64,000 nt of DNA from Sphingobacterium oryzagri (GTDB lineage Bacteria > Bacteroidota > Bacteroidia > Sphingobacteriales > Sphingobacteriaceae). A program made the position numbers and the translations under genes. This document shows, piece by piece, positions 7,312 to 17,310 of the stretch. Within the stretch, counting starts at the first letter, position 1. Each line of letters begins with the position of its first letter. The notes beneath the pieces were generated by a model, which saw only the letters and a list, made by a program, of their open reading frames with translations, was not told the origin of the DNA and searched no databases. The stretch covers positions 2,294,001-2,358,000 of the forward strand of contig NZ_CP117880.1 in the NCBI RefSeq assembly GCF_028736175.1, read 5' to 3'.

Positions 7312-7679
7312 TAGTTTGCTACCTCCTCAGTTTTAGTTTCCGCTTTTTTGTTGAATGCACCGCTACGTTTTTTCTCACTGTAAGCAATGGCATGTTTGTC
7401 AAGAGCAATAGTTAAGAAACGCATTACACGCTCATCACGTTTGTACTCAAGCTCTAACTTTTTGATTAATTCACCCGGAGCCTTGAATTCAGTTAAGTGA
7501 TAAAATCCAGTAGTTTTTTTCTGGATTGGATACGCTAATTTTTTCAAACCCCAATTGTCTTCAGCGACAATTTCGGCTCCGCCTTCTGTAATGATAGCTT
7601 TGAATTTTGCGATTGTTTCTTTCGCAGCCTCATCAGAAAGCAACGGGGTAAGAATGATGACAGATTCGTACTGTTGCAT
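7311..7679 (-). CDS. rpsF: 30S ribosomal protein S6
   Basis: A 122-residue S6 with the expected opening [20 protein letters not shown] and the core [20 protein letters not shown], then [16 protein letters not shown]. The basic and acidic C-terminal tail (about residues 105-122) is of the usual variable kind. S6 pairs with S18 on the small-subunit platform. It is the first gene of a three-gene operon. A TACCTTTG -7 box lies about 50 bases upstream, and the short leader can form a small hairpin that may be an S6:S18 autoregulatory element. Confidence 0.98.
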   Translation of the reverse strand: MQQYESVIILTPLLSDEAAKETIAKFKAIITEGGAEIVAEDNWGLKKLAYPIQKKTTGFYHLTEFKAPGELIKKLELEYKRDERVMRFLTIALDKHAIAYSEKKRSGAFNKKAETKTEEVAN

Positions 7680-7707
7680 TTTTAATAAATTTGTTAATTA
7701 AATTATT

Positions 7708-7736
7708 CTTTCCGCACTTACGGAAGTGCAAAGGTA
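7708..7736 (-). promoter_or_regulatory. rpsF promoter -7 box and leader hairpin
   Basis: On the minus strand TACCTTTG at 7736-7729 is a perfect Bacteroidota -7 element. Just after it TTCCG (7725-7721) can pair with CGGAA (7714-7710) around TAAGTG. The alternative pairing GCACTT/AAGTGC would include untranscribed bases. The hairpin lies at the expected 5' end of the mRNA, a place where S6:S18-binding leaders occur in many bacteria. Confidence 0.55.
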
Positions 7737-7775
7737 AAAAAAAATCTGAAATAATGCTACAGCAGAAATAAAATT

Positions 7776-8153
7776 TTAGTCCAGCAAACGACCGTCGTAA
7801 TAGTACCATTTTCCCTGAAATTTCTTGAATGTCGATTTTTCATGGTGTACGGTTGGCTGCAACTGCGCATCAAGGAAATGTGCTTTAAATGTGACCGTTT
7901 GCGCGCTAGCTTCTCGTACCTCGAGTTGCATCCACTTATTTTCATGGGCCCAGCGTTGAATATCTACTTTGCGCTGGAAGCGACGTGTATCGGGATGGAA
8001 GCTGTCGTATAAAAAATCGATCAAACCCAGGCTGAATGCTGCATAGCGCGCACGCATCAGCTGTTCGGGCGTTTGTGCTGCCGCAAGCGCTTGATGCACC
8101 AATTTGCAACAGGCGTAATATGGCTTGCCTGATCCGCAAGGACAATGTTCCAT
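7776..8153 (-). CDS. YchJ-family SEC-C motif protein
   Basis: A 125-residue protein starting MEHCPCGSGKPYYACC, the zinc-binding SEC-C-like cysteine cluster found at the N terminus of YchJ/UPF0225 proteins. The rest (MRARYAAFSLGLIDFLYDSF, HPDTRRF and the closing KFQGKWYYYDGRLLD) follows the NTF2-like YchJ domain. The family has no firmly established role; metal binding is inferred from the cysteines. It begins 2 bases after the stop of the JmjC-like gene upstream, so the two form a small operon. The family pattern is complete and the length is normal. Confidence 0.85.
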   Translation of the reverse strand: MEHCPCGSGKPYYACCKLVHQALAAAQTPEQLMRARYAAFSLGLIDFLYDSFHPDTRRFQRKVDIQRWAHENKWMQLEVREASAQTVTFKAHFLDAQLQPTVHHEKSTFKKFQGKWYYYDGRLLD

Positions 8154-8155
8154 CG

Positions 8156-9034
8156 TTAACTGGTTTTATGCTTTTGTTTCGCCAGTGCTGCTTCACTCTG
8201 CTTAAAGGCGCGCTTTTGCTTGTAATCTACCCACTTCTTTTTGAAAAGCTTACGCAGGATCTTATCCGTATAACGCATCACAAAAACTTCGCGCAACATA
8301 TTGACTAACCGTATGGGCGAGTTAGGGAAGGAGCGTAGGGTGACGGAAAAGCCGGCTTCCAGATAGCGATTGAAATGCCAATAGCCGCTGGGCATAAACA
8401 AAGCATCGCCATGCTCCATAAAAATTTCATAGCCTTTTGCCTGTGCTAGCGCCGGGAAAAGTTTATAATCAGGATTTTCATAATCTATATTATAAACGGT
8501 GTGCACCGATAGCGGAACTTTATACAGAAAGGGGGCTTGTTCAGGTGCAAAAAGTAACACTCTTTTTTTTCCTTCAAACTGAAAGTGCAGCAGATCACCC
8601 AGATCGACATCGTAGTGCATCAGGACTCTTGCTTCACTGCCGCCAAAAAATAAGGTAGGGATACGTTTGAAGTATTTGAAGCCCAAGTCTGGGTAAGAAA
8701 AGTTTTTCAAAAGCTCCGGCAACTTATCCGTGATGATATAAAAGAAAATACGAAGATCAGAAGGTTGTGATTTGATCAATTTAATATAATCACGCATCTT
8801 CATCGTGGTGACTGGTTCGTTCGTCGCTTTGTTGGGATCGGCGGGTTTATTATCATAAAGACCAACTTCCTGGTCGCCGGCTTGTTCATAAATGTAATCG
8901 AGGCTCCATTTGTCGTAAGCATCCCAACTTTTTGCAAGACCTTTGATTAATACAGGCTTCTGCGGGCGGAAATAGTGCTTTAAAAAGCGCTCTTTACTGA
9001 TATTTTCGACGGTATCGACTTCCGATAAAAGCAT
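8156..9034 (-). CDS. JmjC/cupin-like domain protein
   Basis: A 292-residue protein with the cupin_8 (JmjC-like) fold. It begins with KPVLIKGLAKSWDAYDKWSL. The iron-binding set appears as His140 and Asp142 (LMHYDVDLGDLLHFQFEGKK) and His220 in GDALFMPSGYWHF. Relatives are 2-oxoglutarate/Fe(II)-dependent hydroxylases acting on proteins or small molecules, but the substrate is not evident. The C terminus is very basic (KKKWVDYKQKRAFKQ), which could contact RNA or the ribosome. It is the first gene of a pair with the YchJ-like gene. The start ATG follows an AT-rich non-coding stretch. Confidence 0.85.
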   Translation of the reverse strand: MLLSEVDTVENISKERFLKHYFRPQKPVLIKGLAKSWDAYDKWSLDYIYEQAGDQEVGLYDNKPADPNKATNEPVTTMKMRDYIKLIKSQPSDLRIFFYIITDKLPELLKNFSYPDLGFKYFKRIPTLFFGGSEARVLMHYDVDLGDLLHFQFEGKKRVLLFAPEQAPFLYKVPLSVHTVYNIDYENPDYKLFPALAQAKGYEIFMEHGDALFMPSGYWHFNRYLEAGFSVTLRSFPNSPIRLVNMLREVFVMRYTDKILRKLFKKKWVDYKQKRAFKQSEAALAKQKHKTS

Positions 9035-9156
9035 AATTCAATTTTAGTAGTTAAATGTAACAAAAATATTTCTGTCAGAATAACATCATACTGAATTTTG
9101 ATCAAACTAAGTCAAGAAAAAATACGTTATCACTATAAACTAGACATGCTGCGTTT

Positions 9157-9654
9157 ATGACATCACTAAAGAATGAATTGATCGGCACTTGGAAACTGCT
9201 ATCTTACATAGAGGTTCCGATAGGGGGCGATGACTCGCTTTTTCCGATGGGAAAGAACCCGTTTGGGTTACTGATGTATTCGCCCGATGGTTTTATGTCT
9301 GTTCAGATTAGTAAAGAAGAACGTTTATTATACGGAAGTAACGATAAGTTAATTGCTAACTCGGAGGAGATGGCCGCAACGTTGGAAGGCTACATTGCAT
9401 TTTTCGGCAAATTTAAAGTAGATAATTCGAATGCCGTGGTGAGTTACATTATCAAAAGCTCTCTGTTTCCGAACTGGAATAATAAAGTGCAACGCCGCAA
9501 AATAGATTTCGAAGGTGATATTTTGTATCTCAAGTCTACCGAGCCTATTTTGTCTAATGGTGTCCAGGTCAATTCTTACATGACCTGGCAACGTGCAGAC
9601 CGGTCGATCGACGAAAACTTTGAGCGACGTATTTTAAAAGAACTGAGTATTTAA
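9157..9654 (+). CDS. Lipocalin-like domain protein
   Basis: A 165-residue protein matching the lipocalin-like family (PF13924 type). It opens LIGTWKLLSYIEVPIGGDDS, continues FGLLMYSPDGFMSVQI, and has alternating strands with GYIAFFGKFKVD and ending SYMTWQRAD. No signal peptide is present, so it is likely cytoplasmic. Family members are small beta-barrels, sometimes fused to enzymes of polyketide or terpenoid metabolism, but most have no known ligand. It stands alone, divergent from the JmjC-like gene and convergent with the TPR gene, with a perfect palindromic terminator after it. Confidence 0.75.
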   Translation: MTSLKNELIGTWKLLSYIEVPIGGDDSLFPMGKNPFGLLMYSPDGFMSVQISKEERLLYGSNDKLIANSEEMAATLEGYIAFFGKFKVDNSNAVVSYIIKSSLFPNWNNKVQRRKIDFEGDILYLKSTEPILSNGVQVNSYMTWQRADRSIDENFERRILKELSI

Positions 9655-9687
9655 ACTCACACTTATCGAAAAAAATAGCAAAGCCAT

Positions 9688-9731
9688 ATAACATAAAAAA
9701 GGGAACAAATTTGTTCCCTTTTTTATGTTAT
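9688..9731. terminator. Bidirectional terminator, 44-bp perfect palindrome
   Basis: Two 22-base arms (9688-9709 and 9710-9731) are exact reverse complements with no loop. The GGGAACAAATTTGTTCCC core is flanked by A6 and T6 runs. It can therefore terminate transcription in both directions between the convergent lipocalin-like and TPR genes. Confidence 0.9.
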
Positions 9732-9743
9732 GCAATGTGGTGC

Positions 9744-10913
9744 TTACTTGGCCGCATCGATTTTTGCCTGAATTTCAGTAGCTTTAGCTTCGTCTTGTTG
9801 GAAATCGTAATATCCTTTCAAGCTGCGAAGAGCATCTACATCTTCTGGATTCAGTTCAACAACTTTCTCCAGGTAAGGTAGCGCTTCTTTAATCTCCTCT
9901 TTCAATGCATTTACTTTCGTATTGTAATCTGTATTAGAAAGCGTTTTGTCATCGTTTAGCGCATTTAACTTCTCGCGAACACCATTGATAATGGTAGCGG
10001 CTGCATTTCTGTTGGCGTCTGAATAATTCGCATCAATAGAAACGGCCTTTTTGTAAGCTTCAATGGCTTTGTCGTTGTTGTTCGCAGCAGATTGTGCGAT
10101 ACCCAAATAGTAGTACAAAGATTTGTTACTGCCGTCTTTGGCAATTTGGCTTTCAATATCCGAGATGATTTTTGCCTCGTTACCCGCGATTAGGTTAAGC
10201 TCGATATTTTGCGTTGCTGCGTCGTTATCGTTTGGATAAGCTTGTGCTGCCTGCGCCGCATACTCAATAGCGCTTGCCGTATCCTTTGCTGATAAATAAA
10301 GCTTAGGAAGATCGACCATGACGCTTTTGTGCGAAGAAAAATCTTTTGCCGGAATTAATTGCTTGTACTTTTCAATGGCATTTGGATAATCCTGGTTTTG
10401 AATAGCTGCCAATCCTGAGTAATACGTCAAGGTGGTATCACCCGGTAAGAAGCCTAAAGCCGAGTCAAACGAGGCATATGCCGTTTTGAAATCTTGCTTA
10501 TCCCATGCAGCTACACCCTGATTAAAGTTAAACTGTCCTAATGTTTGTCCAGCTACCTTGATATTGTCGGCATTTTTGCCCTCTTTATCCAATTCTGTAG
10601 CTTTTTTGATACCTTCACTTGCTGCTGTTGCAGCTTCTGCCGTACCGTTTAATGTTGCCAAATTCGCATTAACCAAAGCGTAGATTGTCCAGGTTTCGGC
10701 ATCTTCTTTTGTTTTGTCATGCACGATCGCCTGGTCAATAGCTTCTTTTGCAGATTCCAGGTTGCTTTTACCCAACTCCGCAGAACCTGCGCCTTTTAGC
10801 TCCTCGTATTTCTGCAAGGCAGTTTTTGCTTTTCTTAAATTGCTTGTTTGTGCAAAAGTAGTGGTGCCTGCGGCTACCAATAATGAAAATACTATTGCTT
10901 TTTTTACATTCAT
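9744..10913 (-). CDS. Secreted TPR-repeat protein
   Basis: A 389-residue protein with a Sec signal peptide (MNVKKAIVFSLLVAAGTTTF, cleavage after AQ at about 22). At least six TPR-like helix pairs follow, for example FNFNQGVAAWDKQDFKTAYA, YYSGLAAIQNQDYPNAIEKY and YYLGIAQSAANNNDKAIEAY. It is predicted to be periplasmic and to act as a protein-protein scaffold. It starts 2 bases after a related TPR gene, and both follow gyrA on the same strand, so all three may be cotranscribed. The partner is unknown. The perfect palindromic terminator ends the operon. Confidence 0.8.
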   Translation of the reverse strand: MNVKKAIVFSLLVAAGTTTFAQTSNLRKAKTALQKYEELKGAGSAELGKSNLESAKEAIDQAIVHDKTKEDAETWTIYALVNANLATLNGTAEAATAASEGIKKATELDKEGKNADNIKVAGQTLGQFNFNQGVAAWDKQDFKTAYASFDSALGFLPGDTTLTYYSGLAAIQNQDYPNAIEKYKQLIPAKDFSSHKSVMVDLPKLYLSAKDTASAIEYAAQAAQAYPNDNDAATQNIELNLIAGNEAKIISDIESQIAKDGSNKSLYYYLGIAQSAANNNDKAIEAYKKAVSIDANYSDANRNAAATIINGVREKLNALNDDKTLSNTDYNTKVNALKEEIKEALPYLEKVVELNPEDVDALRSLKGYYDFQQDEAKATEIQAKIDAAK

Positions 10914-10915
10914 AC

Positions 10916-12046
10916 CTAATTATTTGATAGTTGATTCAATAATAATTTTACGCGGTCTAACTGTGCCAGATCGCCGGATCGCTCGTAATACAATGAAAGC
11001 GACTTTAAAGCATTAACGTCATATGGACGAATTTCGTTTGCCTTCAGCAATAAATTTTGCGCATTATATTGCGCCTCGCCATTACTCTCGTCACGCAAAA
11101 AATCGTTCAAGTAGATCAATCCTAACGCTAGATTAGACTCGTAGTTGTTTCCGTTTAGTTCTAATACCTGCTGGTAATATTTTTTTGCAATATCCTTATT
11201 GCCAACAGTTTCATTGGCATATCCAGCCAAATAGTTTAACTCAATATTTTGCGGCTCGTACTTAATAGCCTCATCGATGATCGGTACAATCGCTTTATAT
11301 TCCGTGTTTTGCGCAAACTCCTGAATCAAATTCATCAATACCGCTTTGCTCTGCGGAAATTTAGTACGTGCAGTCTGCAATGTGTTCAACACCCCCTGTT
11401 TATCACCCAATTCCTGATAAACGTTGGCCAATTGCAAATAATGCTCCGCAGTAGGCTTGCCCTGTTTAATAAGCTGATCATAGTAACCAACAGCAGCAGC
11501 ATACTGCCCCGTTTGCACGGCCAATAAAGCCAAATTATAAGTTACATCATAGTTGGCTATATTCAGATCTTTAACCTTCAAATAGCTGTTATATGCAGCC
11601 GCGTAATCTTGCTTGGCCAACGACTTATTGGCATTATAAATATGCGCCGCGGCCAAATTCTGCTTCACATACTTCATCTCTGAAGAATACTGTTGAAGTT
11701 CCCGTGGTTTGAGCTTTGCCAAAGCTTCATAGCTCACAGCGATAGGATCTTTCGGCGTCTTGATAGACCGTGTTGAATCGGCATAAGCCATGGAGCTGTA
11801 GATCATCGACCGCAATACATTGACACGCGTATTACTGGAGTCACGGCGGGTAACATAAGCAGCATCGATAAACTTTTTAGCGCTTTCGAGATTTTTTAAA
11901 TCGCCGGTTTGCGTATAATAAGCGAAGCTGTTACTGCTTTCCTTGTAGTTCGACTGTGCGAAGGTCGTTGCCGACACACACAGTAAAACGCCAGATAAGA
12001 TAGCTGGCAAGCTTGTGCTTATTTTATTCTTCGTTGTCGTTTGCAT
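10916..12046 (-). CDS. Secreted TPR-repeat protein
   Basis: The start is placed at ATG 12046 ([20 protein letters not shown]), which gives a clean signal peptide ending near TFAQS. An upstream ATG at 12070 is possible but lengthens the charged N-terminal region. The mature protein of about 350 residues is built of TPR-like pairs ([60 protein letters not shown]). It overlaps the 3' end of gyrA by 23 bases, so translation is coupled. It probably works in the periplasm together with its downstream paralogue. No enzymatic motif is present. Confidence 0.78.
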   Translation of the reverse strand: MQTTTKNKISTSLPAILSGVLLCVSATTFAQSNYKESSNSFAYYTQTGDLKNLESAKKFIDAAYVTRRDSSNTRVNVLRSMIYSSMAYADSTRSIKTPKDPIAVSYEALAKLKPRELQQYSSEMKYVKQNLAAAHIYNANKSLAKQDYAAAYNSYLKVKDLNIANYDVTYNLALLAVQTGQYAAAVGYYDQLIKQGKPTAEHYLQLANVYQELGDKQGVLNTLQTARTKFPQSKAVLMNLIQEFAQNTEYKAIVPIIDEAIKYEPQNIELNYLAGYANETVGNKDIAKKYYQQVLELNGNNYESNLALGLIYLNDFLRDESNGEAQYNAQNLLLKANEIRPYDVNALKSLSLYYERSGDLAQLDRVKLLLNQLSNN

Positions 12047-14585
12047 CTGTCGATCCATTTGATTCTTCATTGTCTGTATTGCTGTCCAAGCTTTCGGTCT
12101 CTTCGATCTCCTCTTCAGGCGCTACTTTGGTGATCGATGCGATGGCATCGGTCTCTTTTAACGTGATCAGACGCACACCTTGCGTAGCACGCCCCATAAC
12201 ACGAAGGGTATCTACACCGATACGGATAACGATACCCGATTTATTGATCATCATCAAATCATCCGCATCCGTAACGCCTTTGATGGCAACCAATCCGCCA
12301 GTCTTATCGGTAACGTTGATCGTCTTGACACCTTTACCACCACGGTTTGTCACGCGGTAATCTTCGACGTCGGTACGTTTTCCGTAACCTTTTTCAGATA
12401 CCACCAATACCGTCGTGTCAGAACTATCTACAGCAATCATGCCAACTACTTCGTCTACATCGCTCGCCAGCGTAATACCGCGAACCCCGGTAGCCGTTCT
12501 GCCCATTGGGCGAACCGTAGATTCGTTGAAACGAATCGCTCTACCCGAACGTAAAGCCATGACAATTTCGCTGTTACCGGTAGTTAAGCAAGCTTCCAGC
12601 AGTTCGTCGCCCTCGTTGATGTTGATGGCGTTGATACCATTGGCACGCGGGCGGGAGTAGGCTTCCAGCGACGTTTTCTTGATTGTACCTTTTTTCGTAC
12701 ACATGATAATGAAGTTATTTTCCAAGTAGTCTTGGTCCTTCAAATTCGTGATCTTGATAAAGGCTTTGATTTTTTCTTCTTTCGGAACGTTGATGATGTT
12801 TTGCAATGCACGACCGCGTGATGTACGGCTACCTTCCGGAATTTCAAATGCCCGCAACCAGAAACAATGCCCTTTATCGGTAAAGAGCAGGAGATAGTTG
12901 TGTGCCGAAGCGGTAATGATATGCTCGGTAAAATCTTCTTCACGCGTTGACGAGCCTATGGCTCCTTTGCCTCCGCGGCCTTGTCTGCGGTATTCCGTTA
13001 GTGGTGTGCGTTTCACATACGAGTTATGTGAAATCGTAATTACGATCTCTTCGTCGTCGATAAAGTCTTCCATGCGCATGTCTTCTGCCGAATGCACAAT
13101 CACCGAGCGACGCTCGTCACCATATTTCTCTTTTACTTCAGAAAGCTCATCTTTGATGATTTTCATACGCAGACCTTCGTCGGCCAATACTTCTTTTAAG
13201 TAGTCAATGGTCTTCATCAATTCTGCATACTCTTCCTTAATCTTATCACGCTCTAGTCCAGTCAGCCTTCTCAGCGTCATGTCCAAGATAGCACGCGCCT
13301 GGATATCGGTCAGCCCGAATTTCTCCATTAAGCCTGTGCGCGCATCTTCTGGCGTATCTGAAGCGCGAATAAGTTTGATAACCTCATCCAGATGGTCTAG
13401 CGCGATCAGGTAGCCTTCTAAGATATGGGCACGCTTTTCGGCTTCCGCTAATTCAAACTTGGTACGGCGGATAACCACTTCGTGTCTATGCTCCACAAAT
13501 TCGTGGATCATATCTTTCAGGTTTAACAACATCGGGCGACCTTTAACCAGCGCAATGTTATTTACTGAAAATGAAGTTTGTAATGCCGTATATTTGTAGA
13601 GATTATTTAATACCACATTGGCATTGGCCTCTCTCTTTATTTCATAAACAATACGAAAACCTTCGCGGTCAGACTCATCACGGATGGTGGAAATGCCCTC
13701 AATCTTTTTCTCGTTCACCAATTCGGCCGTACGCTCAATCATGTTGGCTTTGTTCACCTGATAAGGTATTTCCGTAACGATAATGCATTCACGACCGTTT
13801 TTCAGGGTTTCGATTTCAGCTTTACCACGCATCACAACACGACCTCGACCGGTTTCAAAAGCGTCTTTTACACCGTTGTAGCCGTAAATGATACCGCCGG
13901 TAGGAAAATCTGGCCCTTTTACATGTTGCATCAATTCCGGGATCTCGATATCGCGATTATCAATATAAGCCATGATGCCATCAACCACTTCGGTAAGATT
14001 ATGTGGCGCCATATTCGTGGCCATACCTACTGCAATACCCGAAGCACCATTCACCAATAAATTAGGAATGCGCGTTGGTAACACGGTCGGTTCTTGAAGC
14101 GAATCATCAAAGTTAAATTGGAAATCAACGGTGTCTTTATTGATATCGGACAACATTTCTTCGGCAATCTTTTTTAACCGAGCCTCCGTATAACGCATGG
14201 CCGCTGGAGGGTCACCATCCACAGATCCGTAGTTACCTTGTCCGTCTACTAAAGGATAGCGCATACTCCAATCTTGCGCCAAACGTACCATGGCGTCATA
14301 AACCGATGAGTCACCATGCGGGTGATATTTACCCAATACGTCACCGACAATACGCGCTGATTTTTTATAAGGTTTGCTACTGGTCACCCCTAAGTCTAAC
14401 ATGCCGTATAGCACACGTCTGTGTACCGGCTTCATACCATCTCTTGCGTCTGGTAAGGCACGAGAAACAATAACCGACATAGAATAATCTATGTATGCCG
14501 ATTTCATTTGATCCTCGATGTTAATAGGAATGATCCTGTCGTTAGCAGGGACTAGATTGTTTTCGTTTTCTGTTTCTTCAGCCAT
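12024..14585 (-). CDS. gyrA: DNA gyrase subunit A
   Basis: An 853-residue gyrase A subunit, which with GyrB introduces negative supercoils. The DNA cleavage Tyr is residue 132 in [10 protein letters not shown]. The quinolone-resistance region [20 protein letters not shown] keeps Ser93 and Asp97 (equivalent to E. coli Ser83 and Asp87), the sensitive form. The C-terminal beta-pinwheel begins after about residue 500 and carries the GyrA box QGRGGKG. An acidic tail of about 30 residues ends the protein, a feature that tunes supercoiling in some species. Two TPR genes follow on the same strand. Confidence 0.98.
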   Translation of the reverse strand: MAEETENENNLVPANDRIIPINIEDQMKSAYIDYSMSVIVSRALPDARDGMKPVHRRVLYGMLDLGVTSSKPYKKSARIVGDVLGKYHPHGDSSVYDAMVRLAQDWSMRYPLVDGQGNYGSVDGDPPAAMRYTEARLKKIAEEMLSDINKDTVDFQFNFDDSLQEPTVLPTRIPNLLVNGASGIAVGMATNMAPHNLTEVVDGIMAYIDNRDIEIPELMQHVKGPDFPTGGIIYGYNGVKDAFETGRGRVVMRGKAEIETLKNGRECIIVTEIPYQVNKANMIERTAELVNEKKIEGISTIRDESDREGFRIVYEIKREANANVVLNNLYKYTALQTSFSVNNIALVKGRPMLLNLKDMIHEFVEHRHEVVIRRTKFELAEAEKRAHILEGYLIALDHLDEVIKLIRASDTPEDARTGLMEKFGLTDIQARAILDMTLRRLTGLERDKIKEEYAELMKTIDYLKEVLADEGLRMKIIKDELSEVKEKYGDERRSVIVHSAEDMRMEDFIDDEEIVITISHNSYVKRTPLTEYRRQGRGGKGAIGSSTREEDFTEHIITASAHNYLLLFTDKGHCFWLRAFEIPEGSRTSRGRALQNIINVPKEEKIKAFIKITNLKDQDYLENNFIIMCTKKGTIKKTSLEAYSRPRANGINAININEGDELLEACLTTGNSEIVMALRSGRAIRFNESTVRPMGRTATGVRGITLASDVDEVVGMIAVDSSDTTVLVVSEKGYGKRTDVEDYRVTNRGGKGVKTINVTDKTGGLVAIKGVTDADDLMMINKSGIVIRIGVDTLRVMGRATQGVRLITLKETDAIASITKVAPEEEIEETESLDSNTDNEESNGSTDANDNEE

Positions 14586-14966
14586 ATTTATGTGGTTTCG
14601 ATAAAACTTGATGTGTTAAGAAATTTGCACACATCGCATGCGAAGTTACGATTTTTTTTAATGTTAAGTGTATTGAAAATCGTTAAAAAGTAGTCTTAAT
14701 GGACAATAGATGGACAATACGCAGCGCGACTGGCAAGCACTAAGCTGATTGCGTAAGTTGATACAAGTGATTAAATTGTTGTACAAAATAAGCTAACGTT
14801 TAATTTCTGTCATTTTTTTATTAAAAAATGTTATAAATTATGTTTTTTTTAACAAATGTTTATTATGTGTGATAAATTTTAAAAAATATGCTATTTTTGC
14901 TTTCCGTTTGACCAAGAGGTGGGCACGCGGCTATGTTATAATTTATTTACTATTAATATATTAACG
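14586..14966. promoter_or_regulatory. Divergent gyrA/serC promoter region
   Basis: This is 381 bases of strongly AT-rich DNA without a gene. On the minus strand TAACTTCG (14648-14641) is a near-consensus -7 box for gyrA, with a leader of about 55 bases. On the plus strand TATTTTTG (14892-14899) fits the TAnnTTTG -7 box for serC, with a leader of about 60 bases. No clear -33 TTG is seen for either. No repeat, riboswitch or tRNA was seen. Confidence 0.5.
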
Positions 14967-16037
14967 ATGAAACACAATTTTGGGGCAGGACCATGCATTC
15001 TTCCAAAGGAAGTATTTCAAGAAGCTTCCGAAGCAGTTATTGATTTTAACAATACAGGGCTTTCCATTCTTGAGATATCGCACCGTTCCAAAGAGTTCGA
15101 GCAGGTAGTTATCGAAGCCGAAGCATTGGTTCGTGAATTATTAGACGTTCCGGCTGATTACTCCGTATTGTTTTTACAAGGCGGTGCAAGTCAGCAATTT
15201 GCGATGGTGCCGATGAATATTTTGCCTGAAGGAGGAAAGGCTGCGTATTTAGATACCGGCGTTTGGGCTTCGAAAGCAGCGAAGGAAGCAACCAAGTTGG
15301 GCAATGTAGAAATCGTAGCTTCATCATCGGATAAAAATTATACGTACATCCCGAAAGACTTTACCGTACCTGCGGATGCGACCTATTTTCATTATACATC
15401 AAACAACACCATCTACGGAACGGAAATTTTCGAGAAGCCGAATGTCGCGATTCCGACGGTGGTCGATATGTCTTCGGATATTTTGAGCCGCGTGATCAAT
15501 GTGGCTGATTTTGATATCATTTATGCTGGTGCACAAAAAAATATGGGGCCTGCAGGCGTAACCTTGGTTATCGTTAAAAATGATTTGTTAGGAAAATCTG
15601 GTCGCGTTATTCCAAGCATTTTCGATTACCAGCAGCATGCAAAAGCTGGCTCCATGTACAATACGCCGCCAGTCTTTTCGATTTACGTGTCGTTACTCAA
15701 CTTACGCTGGCTTAAAGCAAAAGGCGGTGTATCGGTTGTCGAGCAGGAAAATATCATCAAAGCGCGCACGTTATATGAGGAGATAGAACGCAATCCGTAC
15801 TTCAAGGGCACAGCCAATGAAGAAGACCGCTCTCGCATGAATGTGACTTTTGTGATGGATACCGAAGCGCAGGAAGCTGCATTTTTGGCACTAGCCAAAG
15901 ATAGAGGTTTAGTTGGCATCAAAGGCCACCGTTCAGTTGGTGGATTCCGCGCATCGATTTACAACGCATTGACTATATCATCAATTAACGCATTGGTCGA
16001 CGCGATGAAGGAATTCGAAGAACTACATACAGCCTAA
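14967..16037 (+). CDS. serC: Phosphoserine aminotransferase
   Basis: Starting at ATG 14967 (MKHNFGAGPCILPKEVFQEA) this is a 356-residue class V aminotransferase that makes 3-phosphoserine from 3-phosphohydroxypyruvate and glutamate. The family opening NFxAGP, the GGASQQFAMVPMN substrate loop, the PLP lysine in YAGAQKNMGPAG and the phosphate-binding ending KGHRSVGGFRASIYNA are all present. An alternative in-frame GTG start at 14919 would add 16 residues of poor quality. It is followed by serA after a repeat-rich gap, so the serine pathway is partly clustered here. Confidence 0.96.
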   Translation: MKHNFGAGPCILPKEVFQEASEAVIDFNNTGLSILEISHRSKEFEQVVIEAEALVRELLDVPADYSVLFLQGGASQQFAMVPMNILPEGGKAAYLDTGVWASKAAKEATKLGNVEIVASSSDKNYTYIPKDFTVPADATYFHYTSNNTIYGTEIFEKPNVAIPTVVDMSSDILSRVINVADFDIIYAGAQKNMGPAGVTLVIVKNDLLGKSGRVIPSIFDYQQHAKAGSMYNTPPVFSIYVSLLNLRWLKAKGGVSVVEQENIIKARTLYEEIERNPYFKGTANEEDRSRMNVTFVMDTEAQEAAFLALAKDRGLVGIKGHRSVGGFRASIYNALTISSINALVDAMKEFEELHTA

Positions 16038-16052
16038 CAGCCGTTTGATTGT

Positions 16053-16233
16053 TCTTCAACAGAAGTTTTAATTTTAGACTTTTCAACTTTTAACTTGTTA
16101 ATTTCAACTTTTGACTTGTTAATTTTGACTTTTGACTTTTCAATTTTGACTTTTGACTTTTCAATTTTGACTTTTGACTTTTCAATTTCAACTTTTGACT
16201 TTTGACTTTTTAATTTTGACTTTTTAATTTACC
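16053..16233 (+). repeat. AT-rich minisatellite between serC and serA
   Basis: About 180 bases consist of imperfect repeats of the heptamer-like unit ACTTTTGA or ACTTTTCA. At least three near-exact 22-base periods of the form TTTTGACTTTTGACTTTTCA lie within 16120-16190. The block runs up to the serA start codon and leaves no normal leader. TGA occurs in most units, so it is non-coding in that frame. It may vary in length by slippage. Confidence 0.85.
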
Positions 16234-16234
16234 A

Positions 16235-17182
16235 ATGAGAATATTAGCAAACGACGGTATTGATGCAGTAGGCAAAAAGCTACTGGAAGATGCCGGTTTT
16301 GAAGTAGATATAAACCATATTCCTCAAGCGGAATTGGCAGAGAAACTAAATGCCTATGATGCCGTGACGGTGCGTAGCGCGACCAAATTAAGACAAGATT
16401 TGATCGATGTTTGTCCGAATATTAAAGCCATCGGTCGCGGTGGCGTAGGCATGGACAACATTGATGTTGAATATGCCCGCTCTAAAGGTATCGCTGTAAT
16501 CAATACACCCGCAGCGTCATCACTATCGGTGGCGGAGTTGGTGTTTGCACATTTGCTTAACGGCGTTCGTTTTCTGTACGATGCCAACCGTAAAATGCCT
16601 GTTTCTGGCGATACAAATTTTGCTGATTTAAAGAAAGCCTATGCCAAAGGAGTTGAACTGCGCGGCAAAACGCTTGGCGTGGTAGGCTTCGGTCGCATAG
16701 GTCGTGAAACAGCTAAAGTAGCGCTGGGTTTAGGTATGGATGTGGTATACACCGATCTTTTTGATGGACCGGCGACTTTGCCTGTAAGCTTCTCTGGCGG
16801 TATTGTTGTTGAGCTTCCTGTACGTCAGGTAAGTTTTGATGAGGTGCTAAAATCGGCTGATTTTATTACACTACATGTGCCGTTCTTAGATAAGCCAGCG
16901 ATCGGAAAAGCAGAATTTGCATTACTAAAAAATGGCGTAGGACTGGTCAACGCATCACGTGGTGGCGTGATAGACGAGCTAACCCTAGTAGAAGCATTAG
17001 ACAGCGGCAAAGTGTCATTCGCGGCGTTGGACGTGTTTGACAACGAGCCGACACCACGCAAAGAACTATTAACGCATCCGCGCATTTCGTTGACGCCGCA
17101 TATCGGCGCAGCCACGAATGAGGCACAAGAACGTATTGGCGTAGAGCTCGCTTCCTTGCTGATCGACACCCTGAAGAAGTAA
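16235..17182 (+). CDS. serA: D-3-phosphoglycerate dehydrogenase (short form)
   Basis: A 315-residue D-2-hydroxyacid dehydrogenase. The NAD-binding motif is GKTLGVVGFGRIGRETA and the catalytic set is Arg in VNASRGGVIDE, Glu near DVFDNEPTP and His in LTPHIGAAT. With serC directly upstream it most likely oxidises 3-phosphoglycerate in the first step of serine synthesis. It lacks the C-terminal ACT domain of E. coli SerA, so feedback control by serine at such a site is not expected. Other 2-hydroxyacid substrates cannot be excluded from sequence alone. A strong terminator follows. Confidence 0.9.
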   Translation: MRILANDGIDAVGKKLLEDAGFEVDINHIPQAELAEKLNAYDAVTVRSATKLRQDLIDVCPNIKAIGRGGVGMDNIDVEYARSKGIAVINTPAASSLSVAELVFAHLLNGVRFLYDANRKMPVSGDTNFADLKKAYAKGVELRGKTLGVVGFGRIGRETAKVALGLGMDVVYTDLFDGPATLPVSFSGGIVVELPVRQVSFDEVLKSADFITLHVPFLDKPAIGKAEFALLKNGVGLVNASRGGVIDELTLVEALDSGKVSFAALDVFDNEPTPRKELLTHPRISLTPHIGAATNEAQERIGVELASLLIDTLKK

Positions 17183-17202
17183 AGCTTCCGCATTCGTTAT
17201 CC

Positions 17203-17248
17203 AATGCGGCACAAAAGCAATTCAAAGCGTTTGTGCCGCATTTTTTTT
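17203..17248 (+). terminator. Terminator after serA
   Basis: AATGCGGCACAAA (17203-17215) pairs with TTTGTGCCGCATT (17230-17242), followed by a T-rich run. It separates the serC-serA unit from the lysine-pathway genes. Confidence 0.88.
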
Positions 17249-17310
17249 GTTTAATATACAGGTCGAAATAATTACTTTTACACGTTTTAAAGAATAGTTT
17301 ACTTAGAATT

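Noticed and set aside
12024..14585. Quinolone-resistance change in gyrA
   Set aside because: Ser93 and Asp97 are the wild-type residues, so no resistance change is visible.
14919..14966. Upstream GTG start for serC
   Set aside because: The added residues do not fit the SerC N terminus (MKHNFGAGP), which starts at 14967.
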